This document shows, one piece after another, positions 9,594 through 16,816 of a stretch of DNA of 64,000 nt (position 1 is the stretch's first letter; each line of letters opens with the position of its first letter). The translations under genes were made by a program, and so were the position numbers. Source of the DNA: Allobosea sp. CRIB-10. Its GTDB lineage: Bacteria > Pseudomonadota > Alphaproteobacteria > Rhizobiales > Beijerinckiaceae. The notes beneath the pieces were generated by a model. The model saw only the letters and a list, made by a program, of their open reading frames with translations, made no database searches and was not told where the DNA came from. The DNA lies in assembly GCF_900112185.1 (NCBI RefSeq), contig NZ_FOKP01000013.1:1-64000 (forward strand), written 5' to 3'.

Positions 9594-10412
9594 TCAGCGC
9601 CTGACCGGCCCGCGATCGAGCAGCGGGAACAACAGCAAGCCGGCGAGGAAGCCGCCGATATGCGCTTCCCAGGCGATGCTGGTCTCTTCGCCGAGGATCG
9701 GCACCAGCCCGGCGCCGAAGATGATGTTGGTGACGAACCAGATCACCACGAAGAGCATCGCCCGCGAGTTGCGCCAGAGGCCGCCGAGCGGCTCGGCCGG
9801 AATCGCACGCACCACCTCGTCATGGCCGAGCCCGCCGAAATGCACGCCGGGCGAGAAGACGAAGCGGATCGCCGCCGCCGTCGCGCCGGAAACGCCGGCC
9901 GAGGCGCCGACCAGCGGCAGCACGTCGAGCTCGCGAGACCACCAGTGCAGCAGGGCGCCGGCGATCGTCGAGAGCGCCATCAGCAGCAGAAAACGCCCTG
10001 CCCCGAGCCGGCGTGCGACCGGGCTGCCGAAGGCCGCCAGCCAGACTACGTTCGAAATCAGATGCAGCCAAGAGCCGTGCAGCAGCCCGTAGCTGAGCAG
10101 CGTCCAGGGCTGACCACCGCCATCCGCCAGCAAGAGGCGCACCAGTTGCAGGCGCTGGACGAAATCGGGAGTGCCGGCGCTGCCGAGCGAGCGGGCGACC
10201 TCCTCAAGGCGGTCCGGTGCGAACCAGAGCGTCAGGCGCGCCGGCACGAAGGACAGCCAGGAGACGAGGAGAAAGTCGTCGTGTGCGCTGAGCAGTTCGC
10301 GCACGCCCTGAATCAGCGCCAAGGCCGCGACCAGCCAGACGACGGCGCCAGGCAGATTGAAGATCGGCTCGCGTGCCGGAGGGCCGTCTGGATCGTCTGG
10401 ATATGCCGCCAT
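9594..10412 (-). CDS. Rhomboid family intramembrane serine protease
   Basis: This 272-residue protein has six or seven membrane segments. The catalytic layout of rhomboids is intact: HGSWLHLISN (N121), GASAG (Ser171) and EAHIGGFLAG (His251). It cleaves membrane-spanning substrates, which are not known here. The loop between the Ser and His helices is longer than in GlpG. The ATG at 10412 is preceded by GTGAGGGCG. A perfect terminator-like hairpin lies 42 bases upstream on the same strand, so either this gene has its own promoter immediately after it or it depends on read-through. Confidence 0.9.
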   Translation of the reverse strand: MAAYPDDPDGPPAREPIFNLPGAVVWLVAALALIQGVRELLSAHDDFLLVSWLSFVPARLTLWFAPDRLEEVARSLGSAGTPDFVQRLQLVRLLLADGGGQPWTLLSYGLLHGSWLHLISNVVWLAAFGSPVARRLGAGRFLLLMALSTIAGALLHWWSRELDVLPLVGASAGVSGATAAAIRFVFSPGVHFGGLGHDEVVRAIPAEPLGGLWRNSRAMLFVVIWFVTNIIFGAGLVPILGEETSIAWEAHIGGFLAGLLLFPLLDRGPVRR

Positions 10413-10450
10413 CACGCCCTCACTGGCGCATCGGCCTCCGGCAGGCAACA

Positions 10451-10479
10451 GAAAAGGGGAGAGCTGAAGCTCTCCCCTT
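10451..10479 (-). terminator. Rho-independent terminator (minus strand)
   Basis: The arms AAGGGGAGAGCT and AGCTCTCCCCTT pair perfectly around a two-base gap, and the minus-strand copy is followed by TTTTC. On the plus strand the following bases are TTCCC, so it works best leftward. Confidence 0.7.
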
Positions 10480-10566
10480 CCCTCCCGGCCGGTCACGCCC
10501 CCGCGCCCCCGCCTTTTCCGGTAAGCCCGCTCGCATTGGGCGGGCTCGAATTCGACGAGGGATTTA
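10451..10566 (-). ncRNA. Candidate small RNA with CtrA-type promoter
   Basis: On the minus strand, a TAAAAT -10 box (10578-10573) lies 17 bases after a -35 region that overlaps a CtrA box (10595-10609). A transcript starting near 10566 would contain a hairpin with arms GAGCCCGC/GCGGGCTT, then end in a perfect 12-base-pair stem (10454-10479) followed by TTTTC. No conserved protein is encoded. It could instead be the attenuated leader of the rhomboid gene downstream. The call is inferred from signals only. Confidence 0.4.
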
Positions 10567-10594
10567 TGCGGCATTTTAGGCATCTTCCACAAGC

Positions 10595-10609
10595 TTAACC
10601 GTTGCTTAA
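10595..10609. promoter_or_regulatory. CtrA-type box TTAA-N7-TTAA
   Basis: The sequence is TTAACCGTTGCTTAA, an exact match to the CtrA consensus spacing. It overlaps the -35 region of a minus-strand promoter reading toward the candidate small RNA and rhomboid gene, and lies about 170 bases upstream of the PAS gene on the plus strand. Confidence 0.65.
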
Positions 10610-10778
10610 CCTTAACGACCCCTGCCGCCTCCCCCTGTCCAGGTCGCGTGGCAAGACGGCATGCGGGCTGCGTCCTGCCGATTCGCAAGGGCCCGACAGT
10701 CTCCACCTCGAACGAAAGCGATCCGATTTGACACGCATTCGCACGATCAGGGACTGCGCAGACCGGACTGGACACGAC

Positions 10779-11351
10779 ATGAAGAATCCGAGCACCCGCC
10801 TGGTTTTCGATTATTGGGACGCGTTGCGCGGCGAACGGAGCGCCCCCGAACGGGGCGAGATCGAGCCGGGCGCGCTGCGCCATGCGCTGGCCGACACCTT
10901 CGTGCTGGAGAACGAGCCGATCGGGCCGGTCTTCCGTTTGGCCGGAACGCGGCTCTGCGCCCTGTTCGATCGCGAGCTGCGCGGACGCGCCTTCGCGGCC
11001 CTCTGGCCCGATGTCGAGGCGCAGGGCGACATGCGCCGCCTCGTCCAGACGGTGATGGACGAGAGCGCGGGCGCCGTCGCCGGCCTCTCGGCCCAGACTG
11101 AGAACGGCGCCAGCGTCCATCTCGAACTGCTTCTGTTGCCATTGCGCTATCGCGGCCGCACCCATGCCCGCATCCTCGGCGCGCTCTCGCCGGCCTTGTC
11201 GCCGGACTGGCTCGGCCTCGATACGCTCGATTCGATGCGGATGATCTCGCTCAGGATGATCTGGCCGGATTCTCGGGCGCAGCGGAGCGGCGAGACGCAG
11301 GCTCAGGACAAGCGGCCGAAGCTGATGCTGCTTCCCGGCGGACGTGTGTGA
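10779..11351 (+). CDS. PAS domain protein (PAS_5 type)
   Basis: The 190-residue protein consists of one PAS-like domain (about 5-150) of the alphaproteobacterial PAS_5 family. It begins with the family pattern of an RLVFDYWDALRG helix followed by the GEIEPGALRHALADTFVLE segment. There is no output domain, so it probably acts as a sensor partner or adaptor; ligand is unknown. The ATG at 10779 fits the family start. It is followed 38 bases later by a PilZ gene in the same direction. Together they look like a small signalling unit, and both have CtrA-like boxes upstream. Confidence 0.8.
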   Translation: MKNPSTRLVFDYWDALRGERSAPERGEIEPGALRHALADTFVLENEPIGPVFRLAGTRLCALFDRELRGRAFAALWPDVEAQGDMRRLVQTVMDESAGAVAGLSAQTENGASVHLELLLLPLRYRGRTHARILGALSPALSPDWLGLDTLDSMRMISLRMIWPDSRAQRSGETQAQDKRPKLMLLPGGRV

Positions 11352-11358
11352 GGCCGCT

Positions 11359-11373
11359 CTAACTACCTCTTAA
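11359..11373. promoter_or_regulatory. CtrA-like box (one mismatch)
   Basis: CTAACTACCTCTTAA has the TTAA-N7-TTAA spacing with one mismatch in the first half. It ends 16 bases before the first ATG of the PilZ gene. If it overlaps the -35 element, transcription would begin after 11390, favouring the later ATG at 11417. Confidence 0.45.
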
Positions 11374-11389
11374 CTCGCGAGCCGCTAGC

Positions 11390-12031
11390 ATGACCCTGGC
11401 AGAAACAGAGTCAGCGATGCTCACGGCGCCCCAAAATCCGAAGACGGGCTCGGTCCCGGTCGAGCGCCGGCGGCATCAGCGCATGAAAGTCGTCCTGCTC
11501 GGACGCTACATGCTGCCCAACCGCATGGAATATCCGTGCCAGACCACCGACATCTCGCCGGGCGGGCTGCACATGGTCGCGCCGGTCAAGCCGATGGTCG
11601 GCGACCGCGTCATCGTCTATCTCGAACATCTCGGCCGAATCGAAGGCACGGCGGTGCGCACCACGCCCGCCGGCTTCGCGATGACCATCACCGCGACCAG
11701 CCGCAAGCGCGAGAAATTCACCGCGCAGCTGACCTGGCTCGCCAATCGCGACGAGCTCGGCCTGCCCGAGGATCGGCGCCATGAGCGCATCGTGCCGCGC
11801 AATCCGCGTTGCATCATCACCCTCGAGGACGGCAGCGAGCATGCAATCCGGCTGATCGACATCTCGTTGTCGGGCGCGGCCTTCGCCAGCGACCACCAGT
11901 TCGAGATGGGCACGTCGGTCCGGCTCGGCGGTACTGCGGCGATGATCGTACGCCGCTTCGATGGCGGCTACGCCGCCCAGTTCCGCATGCCGCTCTCGGC
12001 CGACGCGCTCGACGAGAATCTCGAGCTCTGA
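11390..12031 (+). CDS. Tandem PilZ domain protein
   Basis: The 213-residue protein has two PilZ domains. The first (about 25-110) has the RRRHQR motif and DISPGG, both needed for cyclic di-GMP binding. The second (about 122-205) has RRHERIVPR and DISLSGAAF, in which the D/NxSxxG motif is also kept. It is a probable c-di-GMP effector controlling motility, adhesion or polysaccharide production, a role inferred from the family. Two starts are possible, ATG 11390 or ATG 11417; the position of a CtrA-like box just upstream makes the second plausible. Confidence 0.88.
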   Translation: MTLAETESAMLTAPQNPKTGSVPVERRRHQRMKVVLLGRYMLPNRMEYPCQTTDISPGGLHMVAPVKPMVGDRVIVYLEHLGRIEGTAVRTTPAGFAMTITATSRKREKFTAQLTWLANRDELGLPEDRRHERIVPRNPRCIITLEDGSEHAIRLIDISLSGAAFASDHQFEMGTSVRLGGTAAMIVRRFDGGYAAQFRMPLSADALDENLEL

Positions 12032-12574
12032 GGGCGGGCAAGCGCTTCTTCCGTCCGGCTGAGCCTTCAAGGCAGTTCCGAGGCGCCGCGCCCGGCCCCC
12101 GCAAGGCCGGGCAGCGGCTCGCCATGCGTTTTCCGGCCCCAGAAATCTTCGGCAGAACAGGTATCCTGACAGCGCCCTTCTCGCCTGTGGAAGAACGGTG
12201 CGGATGAAGGCCGGCGCCGCGCCATAGGAGGCGCAGCGGCAACGACCTCTCTCTAACGACCAAAGGCGGTCTTTGCCCGCCGTCGTCTCCAACCGTGAAA
12301 GGAATGCCCCTGTCTCGCCCGCTCGGCGCGGCAACCCTTAACACGGGATTGCCAACCTCGACCGCATGGTTAAGAGACTGGATGGTTAAGGAGATCCATA
12401 GTTAAGAATCTCTCACGCGAGGGCTGAGAATTCTTACCCTTGCTTTTATACCTGATTCTCTACAAGTACTTTGATCATCTATAGGCTCGATTTCGGTAAA
12501 ATTGTCCGCTTTCATTTCAAGCGATCTCTACAGCCCAAGAGCATGGTCGTTCCCGGGACAGGAAAGGGGACGAC
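12032..12574. other. Gene-free interval with TTAAG periodic array
   Basis: No gene was found in this 543-base gap. A GC-rich hairpin GCCCGGCC/GGCCGGGC (12090-12112) follows the PilZ gene without a T-run. From about 12340 the sequence becomes AT-rich and has three TTAAG copies spaced exactly 16 bases apart (about 12369-12405). This is probably the promoter region of the BTLCP gene at 12575. Confidence 0.5.
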
Positions 12575-13207
12575 ATGCTTTCGAGCTTCCGGGGATTTCG
12601 CGGTCTTGCCGCTGCTACCATTATCGTTCTGACCGGTGTGACCGGCGCGGAGGCGCAGCAGACCGGCGCTCTGCCGGTCGCCAGCGCCCCGATCGTCGCC
12701 GGCGGCGACGCCCGAGCGCCCTACGCCTGGACGGATTTCTGCAAGCGCAGCCCGAGCGAATGCGCCGTCGACACCCGCGAGGCTGAGCAGATCGAGTTGA
12801 CGCCGAAGCTATGGAAGCTGATCGTCGCGGCCAATCTCAAGGCCAATCGCGAGATCGAGGCGATCACCGACCAGGACCACTGGGGCGTGGTCGACCGCTG
12901 GGACATCCCGACCGACGGCAAGGGCGATTGTGAGGACTATGTCCTGCTGAAGCGCCTGCGCCTAGCTGAAGCCGGCGTGCCACGCCGGGCCATGCGCGTC
13001 ACCGTCGTGATCGATGAGGAGAATGCCGGCCACGCCGTGCTGATGATCCGCACCGACCGCGGCGATTTCATCCTCGACAACAAGCGCAACGCGATCCTGC
13101 CGTGGAGCCAGACCGGCTACACCTATGTGAAGCGTGAATCCCAGACCCGCACCGGCTGGGCCTCGCTCGGCGGCCTCTCGACCTCGACAGTGGCCTCGCT
13201 GCGCTAA
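12575..13207 (+). CDS. Bacterial transglutaminase-like cysteine proteinase (BTLCP), exported
   Basis: The 210-residue precursor has a signal peptide ending near GAEAQQ. The transglutaminase-like triad of the BTLCP family (related to LapG) is present as Cys119 in KGDCEDY, His153 in GHAVLM and Asp168 in ILDNKRN. LapG-type enzymes are periplasmic proteases that release surface adhesins; the short Hyphomicrobiales members are less well characterised, so substrate is not assigned. No LapD-like or adhesin gene is adjacent. The start at 12575 follows GGAAAGGGGACGAC. A strong terminator follows at 13338. Confidence 0.88.
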   Translation: MLSSFRGFRGLAAATIIVLTGVTGAEAQQTGALPVASAPIVAGGDARAPYAWTDFCKRSPSECAVDTREAEQIELTPKLWKLIVAANLKANREIEAITDQDHWGVVDRWDIPTDGKGDCEDYVLLKRLRLAEAGVPRRAMRVTVVIDEENAGHAVLMIRTDRGDFILDNKRNAILPWSQTGYTYVKRESQTRTGWASLGGLSTSTVASLR

Positions 13208-13337
13208 CGAGAATTGGGGTGCCGGGCCAGACGGAGCTCGGCGCGCCAGAATGAATGGCAAGGCCTGACAAGGCTAGCCATAGGGACGACGCGTCCGGTC
13301 ACGTCCCCACCCACCCGTCCCCGACCGGGCACGTCCA

Positions 13338-13374
13338 GGGCCGGCTCCTTCCCCGGGAGCCGGCCCGCTTCTTT
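13338..13374 (+). terminator. Rho-independent terminator after BTLCP gene
   Basis: An 11-base-pair stem, GGGCCGGCTCC (13338-13348) paired with GGAGCCGGCCC (13356-13366), is followed by GCTTCTTT. It lies 130 bases after the BTLCP stop codon. Confidence 0.65.
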
Positions 13375-13783
13375 AAGTATCTGATTTTCCACACAATCAT
13401 TTTCCACTCCCTACGCGCTTTTTGCCGCTACTGTCACCACTGCCCTCCGCTCGTCGGGCCGATCGAAGTTTCCACCGGCGGCAGTAGTTGCGGCCGCTCC
13501 GCCTGACGCAACGCTGCTGCGGGAGCCATCAAATGGCAGCCGCTGAACTAACCAGCGCATCCGGTACTCGGAACGCATCTCAGATCGAGCTATCCGAAAA
13601 CCGCCGCATGGATTTCTTTCAGGGGGTTTCCTGCGCGTCCAGTCGTTGAAGCAGCTGCCCCATCCTCACTCGCAGTGCATCGCTCGAAAGGTTGGTGGCT
13701 GACCGCCGTCAGGCCCGAGCGCGCCGGAACTTCATCGCCGCGTCTTGGTTGCTGTCACAAGCACGCAACTCAGGAGTTTGGTC
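13375..13783. other. Interval without a convincing gene
   Basis: About 400 bases hold only a 38-codon frame at 13533-13649, with a fair ribosome-binding site (GGGAG), whose translation contains RRMDFFQGVS. This resembles the N-terminal motif of OpgC or acyltransferase-3 proteins. It may be a gene remnant or chance. An EcfG-like promoter match lies at 13726-13750. Confidence 0.3.
13726..13750 (+). promoter_or_regulatory. Possible EcfG-type promoter (one mismatch)
   Basis: GGAAC at 13726-13730 and GGTT at 13747-13750 are separated by 16 bases; the consensus second element is CGTT. It lies 33 bases upstream of the DUF1236 gene start. Confidence 0.35.
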
Positions 13784-14182
13784 ATGAAGACTATCGCATT
13801 TGCGCTGGCGTTAGCGGTTCTGCCTGCGACGGCGTTCGCACAGAACTCGGGAGCAATCGTACGCGATCCGACCGGCGGCTCTACGCGCGATCCGGCGCTC
13901 GGCGTCGGCACAGTCGAGCCTTCGATGAAGCGGGACCCGGCTGGCGGCACGATGATCGACGACTCTCCGCGCTTTCGCGCTTACGTCGTTGAGCAGCGCG
14001 TCCCGTCCTACACCTATGCCGAGCCGATGGCGGTCGGCACCGTGTTGCCGGCCGAGGGCGGTATCGTCTATCGCCAGGTGCCCAGTGAATACGGCGCGCA
14101 GGGTTACAATTACACGGTCGTGAATGGCCGCACCGTTCTGGTCGAGCCGAGTACCCGGCGCATCGTACAAGTGATCGACTGA
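13784..14182 (+). CDS. DUF1236 domain exported protein
   Basis: The 132-residue precursor has a clear signal peptide ending in ATAFAQ. A low-complexity region with repeated RDPTGG/RDPALG/RDPAGG units (about 28-58) is followed by a C-terminal DUF1236 domain with VPSYTYAEPMAVGTVLP and a final VNGRTVLVEPSTRRIVQVID motif. Function is unknown; such proteins are abundant in Bradyrhizobiaceae-like bacteria and often occur in several copies. The ATG at 13784 has CAGGAG eight bases upstream. A hairpin with 9-base arms (AGGGTCGCA/TGCGACCCT, about 14198-14227) follows the stop. Confidence 0.8.
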   Translation: MKTIAFALALAVLPATAFAQNSGAIVRDPTGGSTRDPALGVGTVEPSMKRDPAGGTMIDDSPRFRAYVVEQRVPSYTYAEPMAVGTVLPAEGGIVYRQVPSEYGAQGYNYTVVNGRTVLVEPSTRRIVQVID

Positions 14183-14197
14183 TCCTGTTCTCGTCGA

Positions 14198-14227
14198 GGG
14201 TCGCATGCTGGCGGGTGTGCGACCCTA
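14198..14227 (+). terminator. Hairpin after DUF1236 gene
   Basis: The arms AGGGTCGCA and TGCGACCCT flank a 12-base loop, 16 bases after the stop codon. The following bases AACGCTTTG give only a weak T-run. The remaining bases to 14475 show no gene. Confidence 0.4.
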
Positions 14228-14475
14228 ACGCTTTGATGCTGCCATGCTAGCTGCGGTCGCTAGCGGCCATCGCTACCACGTGGCTCGCCAGCGCTAGGAA
14301 TGCGCGAGACACTCTGTCCAAGCTCGAATTAGACATTCTATCCACAGCCTGTCATCGCTCCTGAGCTCAGGCTTGCCGGCTGCCTTGGTGGCCGCAGCGG
14401 TGAGCAGGTTGCCTCCTTCTTCGGGAGCCAGCCTGCTTCCGTTCAGGAGTGGTGACTGCGCAGCAGGTTAAGCGG

Positions 14476-15006
14476 TCAGTCGATCCGCTTCATGCCCTTG
14501 GCGAACTGCTTCCAGCGCGCGGAATAGCCAGCGGCCGTGCGGGCGATGCCGGCGACGGCGGCCTCGTCGAGGGTGCGGATCGCTCGTGCCGGCGAGCCAA
14601 CGATCAATGAATTGTCCGGGAATTCCTTGCCCTCGGTCACCAGCGCATTGGCGCCGACCAGGCAGTTGCGGCCAATTCTAACGTGGTTGAGCACGGTCGC
14701 GCCCATGCCGATCAGGCTGTTCTCGCCGATGATGCAGCCATGCAGGATGGCGCGGTGGCCGATGGTGCAGCCGGCGCCGACCCTGAGCGGCGCGCCGGGA
14801 TCGGTATGGAATACGCAGCCTTCCTGGATATTGGTGGCTTCGCCGATCTCGATCCACTCATTGTCGCCGCGCAGCACCGAGCCGAACCAGATCCCGACAT
14901 CCTTCGCCAGCCGGACGCGGCCGATGAGATGGGCGTCGGGCGCGAGCCACCACTGCCCGTCCGGTGGGGTCTCGGGAGCGGTCCCGTCGAGCGAATAGAG
15001 CGGCAT
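14476..15006 (-). CDS. Gamma-carbonic anhydrase family protein
   Basis: The 176-residue protein is a left-handed beta-helix (hexapeptide repeats across about 15-135) of the gamma-carbonic anhydrase/YrdA family. The three metal-binding His positions are present: His in VFHTDPG, and both His residues in GHRAILHGC. It may hydrate CO2 or act as a structural relative; catalytic activity is not always kept in this branch. The ATG at 15006 has a strong GGAGGAAG site six bases upstream; a further ATG at 15027 lacks one. It is a single gene on its strand. Confidence 0.9.
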   Translation of the reverse strand: MPLYSLDGTAPETPPDGQWWLAPDAHLIGRVRLAKDVGIWFGSVLRGDNEWIEIGEATNIQEGCVFHTDPGAPLRVGAGCTIGHRAILHGCIIGENSLIGMGATVLNHVRIGRNCLVGANALVTEGKEFPDNSLIVGSPARAIRTLDEAAVAGIARTAAGYSARWKQFAKGMKRID

Positions 15007-15058
15007 TGTGCTTCCTCCATGTTTCATTTGGAGGATTGCAGGCCCGGCGCCCTCGTCG

Positions 15059-15421
15059 TCAAGCGGCGCCGAGCACCATCAGCAGGTCGAGCACGACCCG
15101 GCCGCTGATCAGGCTCCAGACCGAGGCGATCATGGTCGCTGCCATGACGAAAAAGAAGGGCCGTCCTTCGAGCTGCCGGCCGCGCACGGTGTTGCGCAGG
15201 ATCAGGAAAGGGGCGCTGAACACCACCACAGGCACGCTCGCCACGGCGCCGACGCCGCCGCTTTGCAGCAATTCGAAGCCAGCGCGCTTGCGCGTGAACA
15301 GTTCGAAGGCGCTCGCCAGGAGACCGGCGAAGGCGAAGCCGAGGATCAGCGATTTCAGGGCCTCGACGGCGGAGGGTTCGAGCGTCACGAGCGCGGCTTC
15401 CAGCGGATGCTGCGCAACCAT
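15059..15421 (-). CDS. Small membrane protein of unknown function
   Basis: I do not recognise a named family. The 120-residue protein has about three hydrophobic segments: one near 23-40, one near 55-75 (GGVGAVASVPVVVFSAPFLI) and one near 95-115. The charged segment FELFTRKRAGFELLQ lies between the first two. The start is uncertain: ATG at 15421 has no clear ribosome-binding site, and a GTG at 15472 would place the CtrA box inside the coding region, so I prefer 15421. The next gene on the strand is the carbonic anhydrase, 53 bases downstream. Confidence 0.65.
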   Translation of the reverse strand: MVAQHPLEAALVTLEPSAVEALKSLILGFAFAGLLASAFELFTRKRAGFELLQSGGVGAVASVPVVVFSAPFLILRNTVRGRQLEGRPFFFVMAATMIASVWSLISGRVVLDLLMVLGAA

Positions 15422-15453
15422 GACGCAAGGTCGCGCGATGCGGAAGCAAAGCC

Positions 15454-15468
15454 TTAACCAATAGTTAA
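15454..15468. promoter_or_regulatory. CtrA-type box TTAA-N7-TTAA
   Basis: TTAACCAATAGTTAA is an exact match to the CtrA spacing. It lies between the divergent small membrane protein gene (start 15421) and the gene at 15561, and could serve either. Confidence 0.6.
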
Positions 15469-15560
15469 CCACGCAGGCTCAGGCATGGTTTACGGGACGT
15501 TAAGGCGGTTCTGCTTGAGTTTCCCGATAGGGTCGCCCGCCGGCCCCTGGGACGAATCCG

Positions 15561-16286
15561 ATGAGCCTCTACGCCGCGCCCGACCAGACCCAACCGCTCA
15601 CCAGCGCCACCGATGTCGCGACGCTGATCCGCAACCATCTGAAGCGCCGCCCAGCGCCGGTCCTGCCGCGCGGAGACCGCGCGCTGCTGAAGCTCGCGGC
15701 CGCAATCGTCGCGCTCGGCCTTGGCGGCACCAGCCTCGCCCTCTTCGCCACCCATCCCAATCCCGATGCCGGGACCGAGCTGCAGGCCTCGCGTGTCGGC
15801 GATGTGGTGCTGGCGATCCCGCAGAATCTGACCGGCGCCGACAGCGACGAAGGGCGCCTCGTCGGCATGGCGCGCCTACGGCTCGACTGGCCGAGCCTCG
15901 GCCCGGTGACGCCCGACACCAGGCATCGCCTGCTGGTGACCTTGAGTCCGCCGGACAAGGTCAACGAGCCGGCGACGCAGCTCTCGACCTATGCCCGCTT
16001 CCTGACGCCGACGGTCTGGTCCAATCCGGGCGGGCTGGTGGTGCGCGGCTTCCGCAAGGGCTCGCCCTATGAGGGCGACGAGCTTTACGTCTCGGTGCCG
16101 GATGGGCGCGGCTTCGCGGCGCGCTGCCCGGTCGAGACCGCCCAGAGCGGCCTCGACGAGCCCTGCCGCGTGACCTTCCGCCATCGCGGCGTCGATGTGA
16201 ACATCCGCTTCCCGCGCGCCATCGTCGCCGACTGGCAGATCATGCTCGGCGGCGTGCGTCGCACGCTCGACGGGCTGATGCGCTGA
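15561..16286 (+). CDS. Hypothetical single-pass membrane protein
   Basis: I do not recognise the family. The 241-residue protein has an N-terminal cytoplasmic part (1-42), one membrane segment (about 43-62, LAAAIVALGLGGTSLALFA) and a periplasmic domain of about 175 residues. That domain contains LSTYARFLTPTVWSNPGGLVVRGF and a C-terminal WQIMLGGVRRTLDGL helix. It is likely an envelope protein conserved in Hyphomicrobiales. The ATG at 15561 follows a weak purine-rich stretch. A CtrA box lies about 90 bases upstream. A large palindromic repeat follows the stop codon. Confidence 0.7.
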   Translation: MSLYAAPDQTQPLTSATDVATLIRNHLKRRPAPVLPRGDRALLKLAAAIVALGLGGTSLALFATHPNPDAGTELQASRVGDVVLAIPQNLTGADSDEGRLVGMARLRLDWPSLGPVTPDTRHRLLVTLSPPDKVNEPATQLSTYARFLTPTVWSNPGGLVVRGFRKGSPYEGDELYVSVPDGRGFAARCPVETAQSGLDEPCRVTFRHRGVDVNIRFPRAIVADWQIMLGGVRRTLDGLMR

Positions 16287-16311
16287 CATGAGCCCCAAGC
16301 CCTCACTCTAA

Positions 16312-16428
16312 AGCCCTCATCCTGAGGAGCGGACGACAGTCCGCATCTCGAAGGATGCTTCAGGAGGCTCGGGAGACAGCTGGACCATCCTTCGAGACGG
16401 CCCTGCGGGCCTCCTCAGGATGAGGGCT
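16312..16428. repeat. Nested palindromic element, family B
   Basis: The outer arms AGCCCTCATCCTGAGGAG (from 16312) and CTCCTCAGGATGAGGGCT (to 16428) are perfect inverted repeats. Inside them CTCGAAGGATG (16347-16357) pairs with CATCCTTCGAG (16386-16396). Elements with this CCTGAGGA core are widespread in Bradyrhizobium and Bosea relatives, as far as I recall. It lies between convergent genes. Confidence 0.85.
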
Positions 16429-16446
16429 GATAATCCCCGGAAGACC

Positions 16447-16659
16447 TCAGTCGTCGAGATCGACGTCGAGGATCGCCATGGTGAAGTTGAACGAGCGGTC
16501 GCCGTCCTCGTCATCGACATGGATGATGCCGATGAACTCGTCGGCGAGATAGACCTCGGCCGAGTCGGTCTTCTTCAAACGTGCGCGCACGCTGATGTTG
16601 TGGTTGGCGAAGGTGCGGCGGAGATAGGCTTCGAGCTTGGCGAGTTCGGTCTTGTCCAC
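16447..16659 (-). CDS. DUF3126 family protein
   Basis: This 70-residue acidic cytoplasmic protein matches the DUF3126 family across its full length. It begins with a KTELAKLEAYLRRTF helix and ends in the FNFTMAILDVDLDD strand. Function is unknown; it is nearly universal in Hyphomicrobiales. The GTG at 16659 is chosen because it starts exactly at the family N terminus and has AAGGA eight bases upstream; the frame stays open to 16779 without similarity. It is divergent from the serine hydrolase gene. Confidence 0.85.
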   Translation of the reverse strand: MDKTELAKLEAYLRRTFANHNISVRARLKKTDSAEVYLADEFIGIIHVDDEDGDRSFNFTMAILDVDLDD

Positions 16660-16816
16660 GATGACGATCCTTATGTGCGGCGCGGACGGATGCCACGCGT
16701 AGGCCGCGAGGGCAAGGACGAAGGCGATCCGGCCAACAACGCATGGCTCATGCGCATTGCAGCGCTGACGCTGCGCCATCGGCCGTGCAAAGCTCCCGCT
16801 CCCGCCGCACTCGACG

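Noticed and set aside
13255-13506. An 83-codon frame after the BTLCP gene
   Set aside because: It runs across the terminator hairpin and has no coding features.
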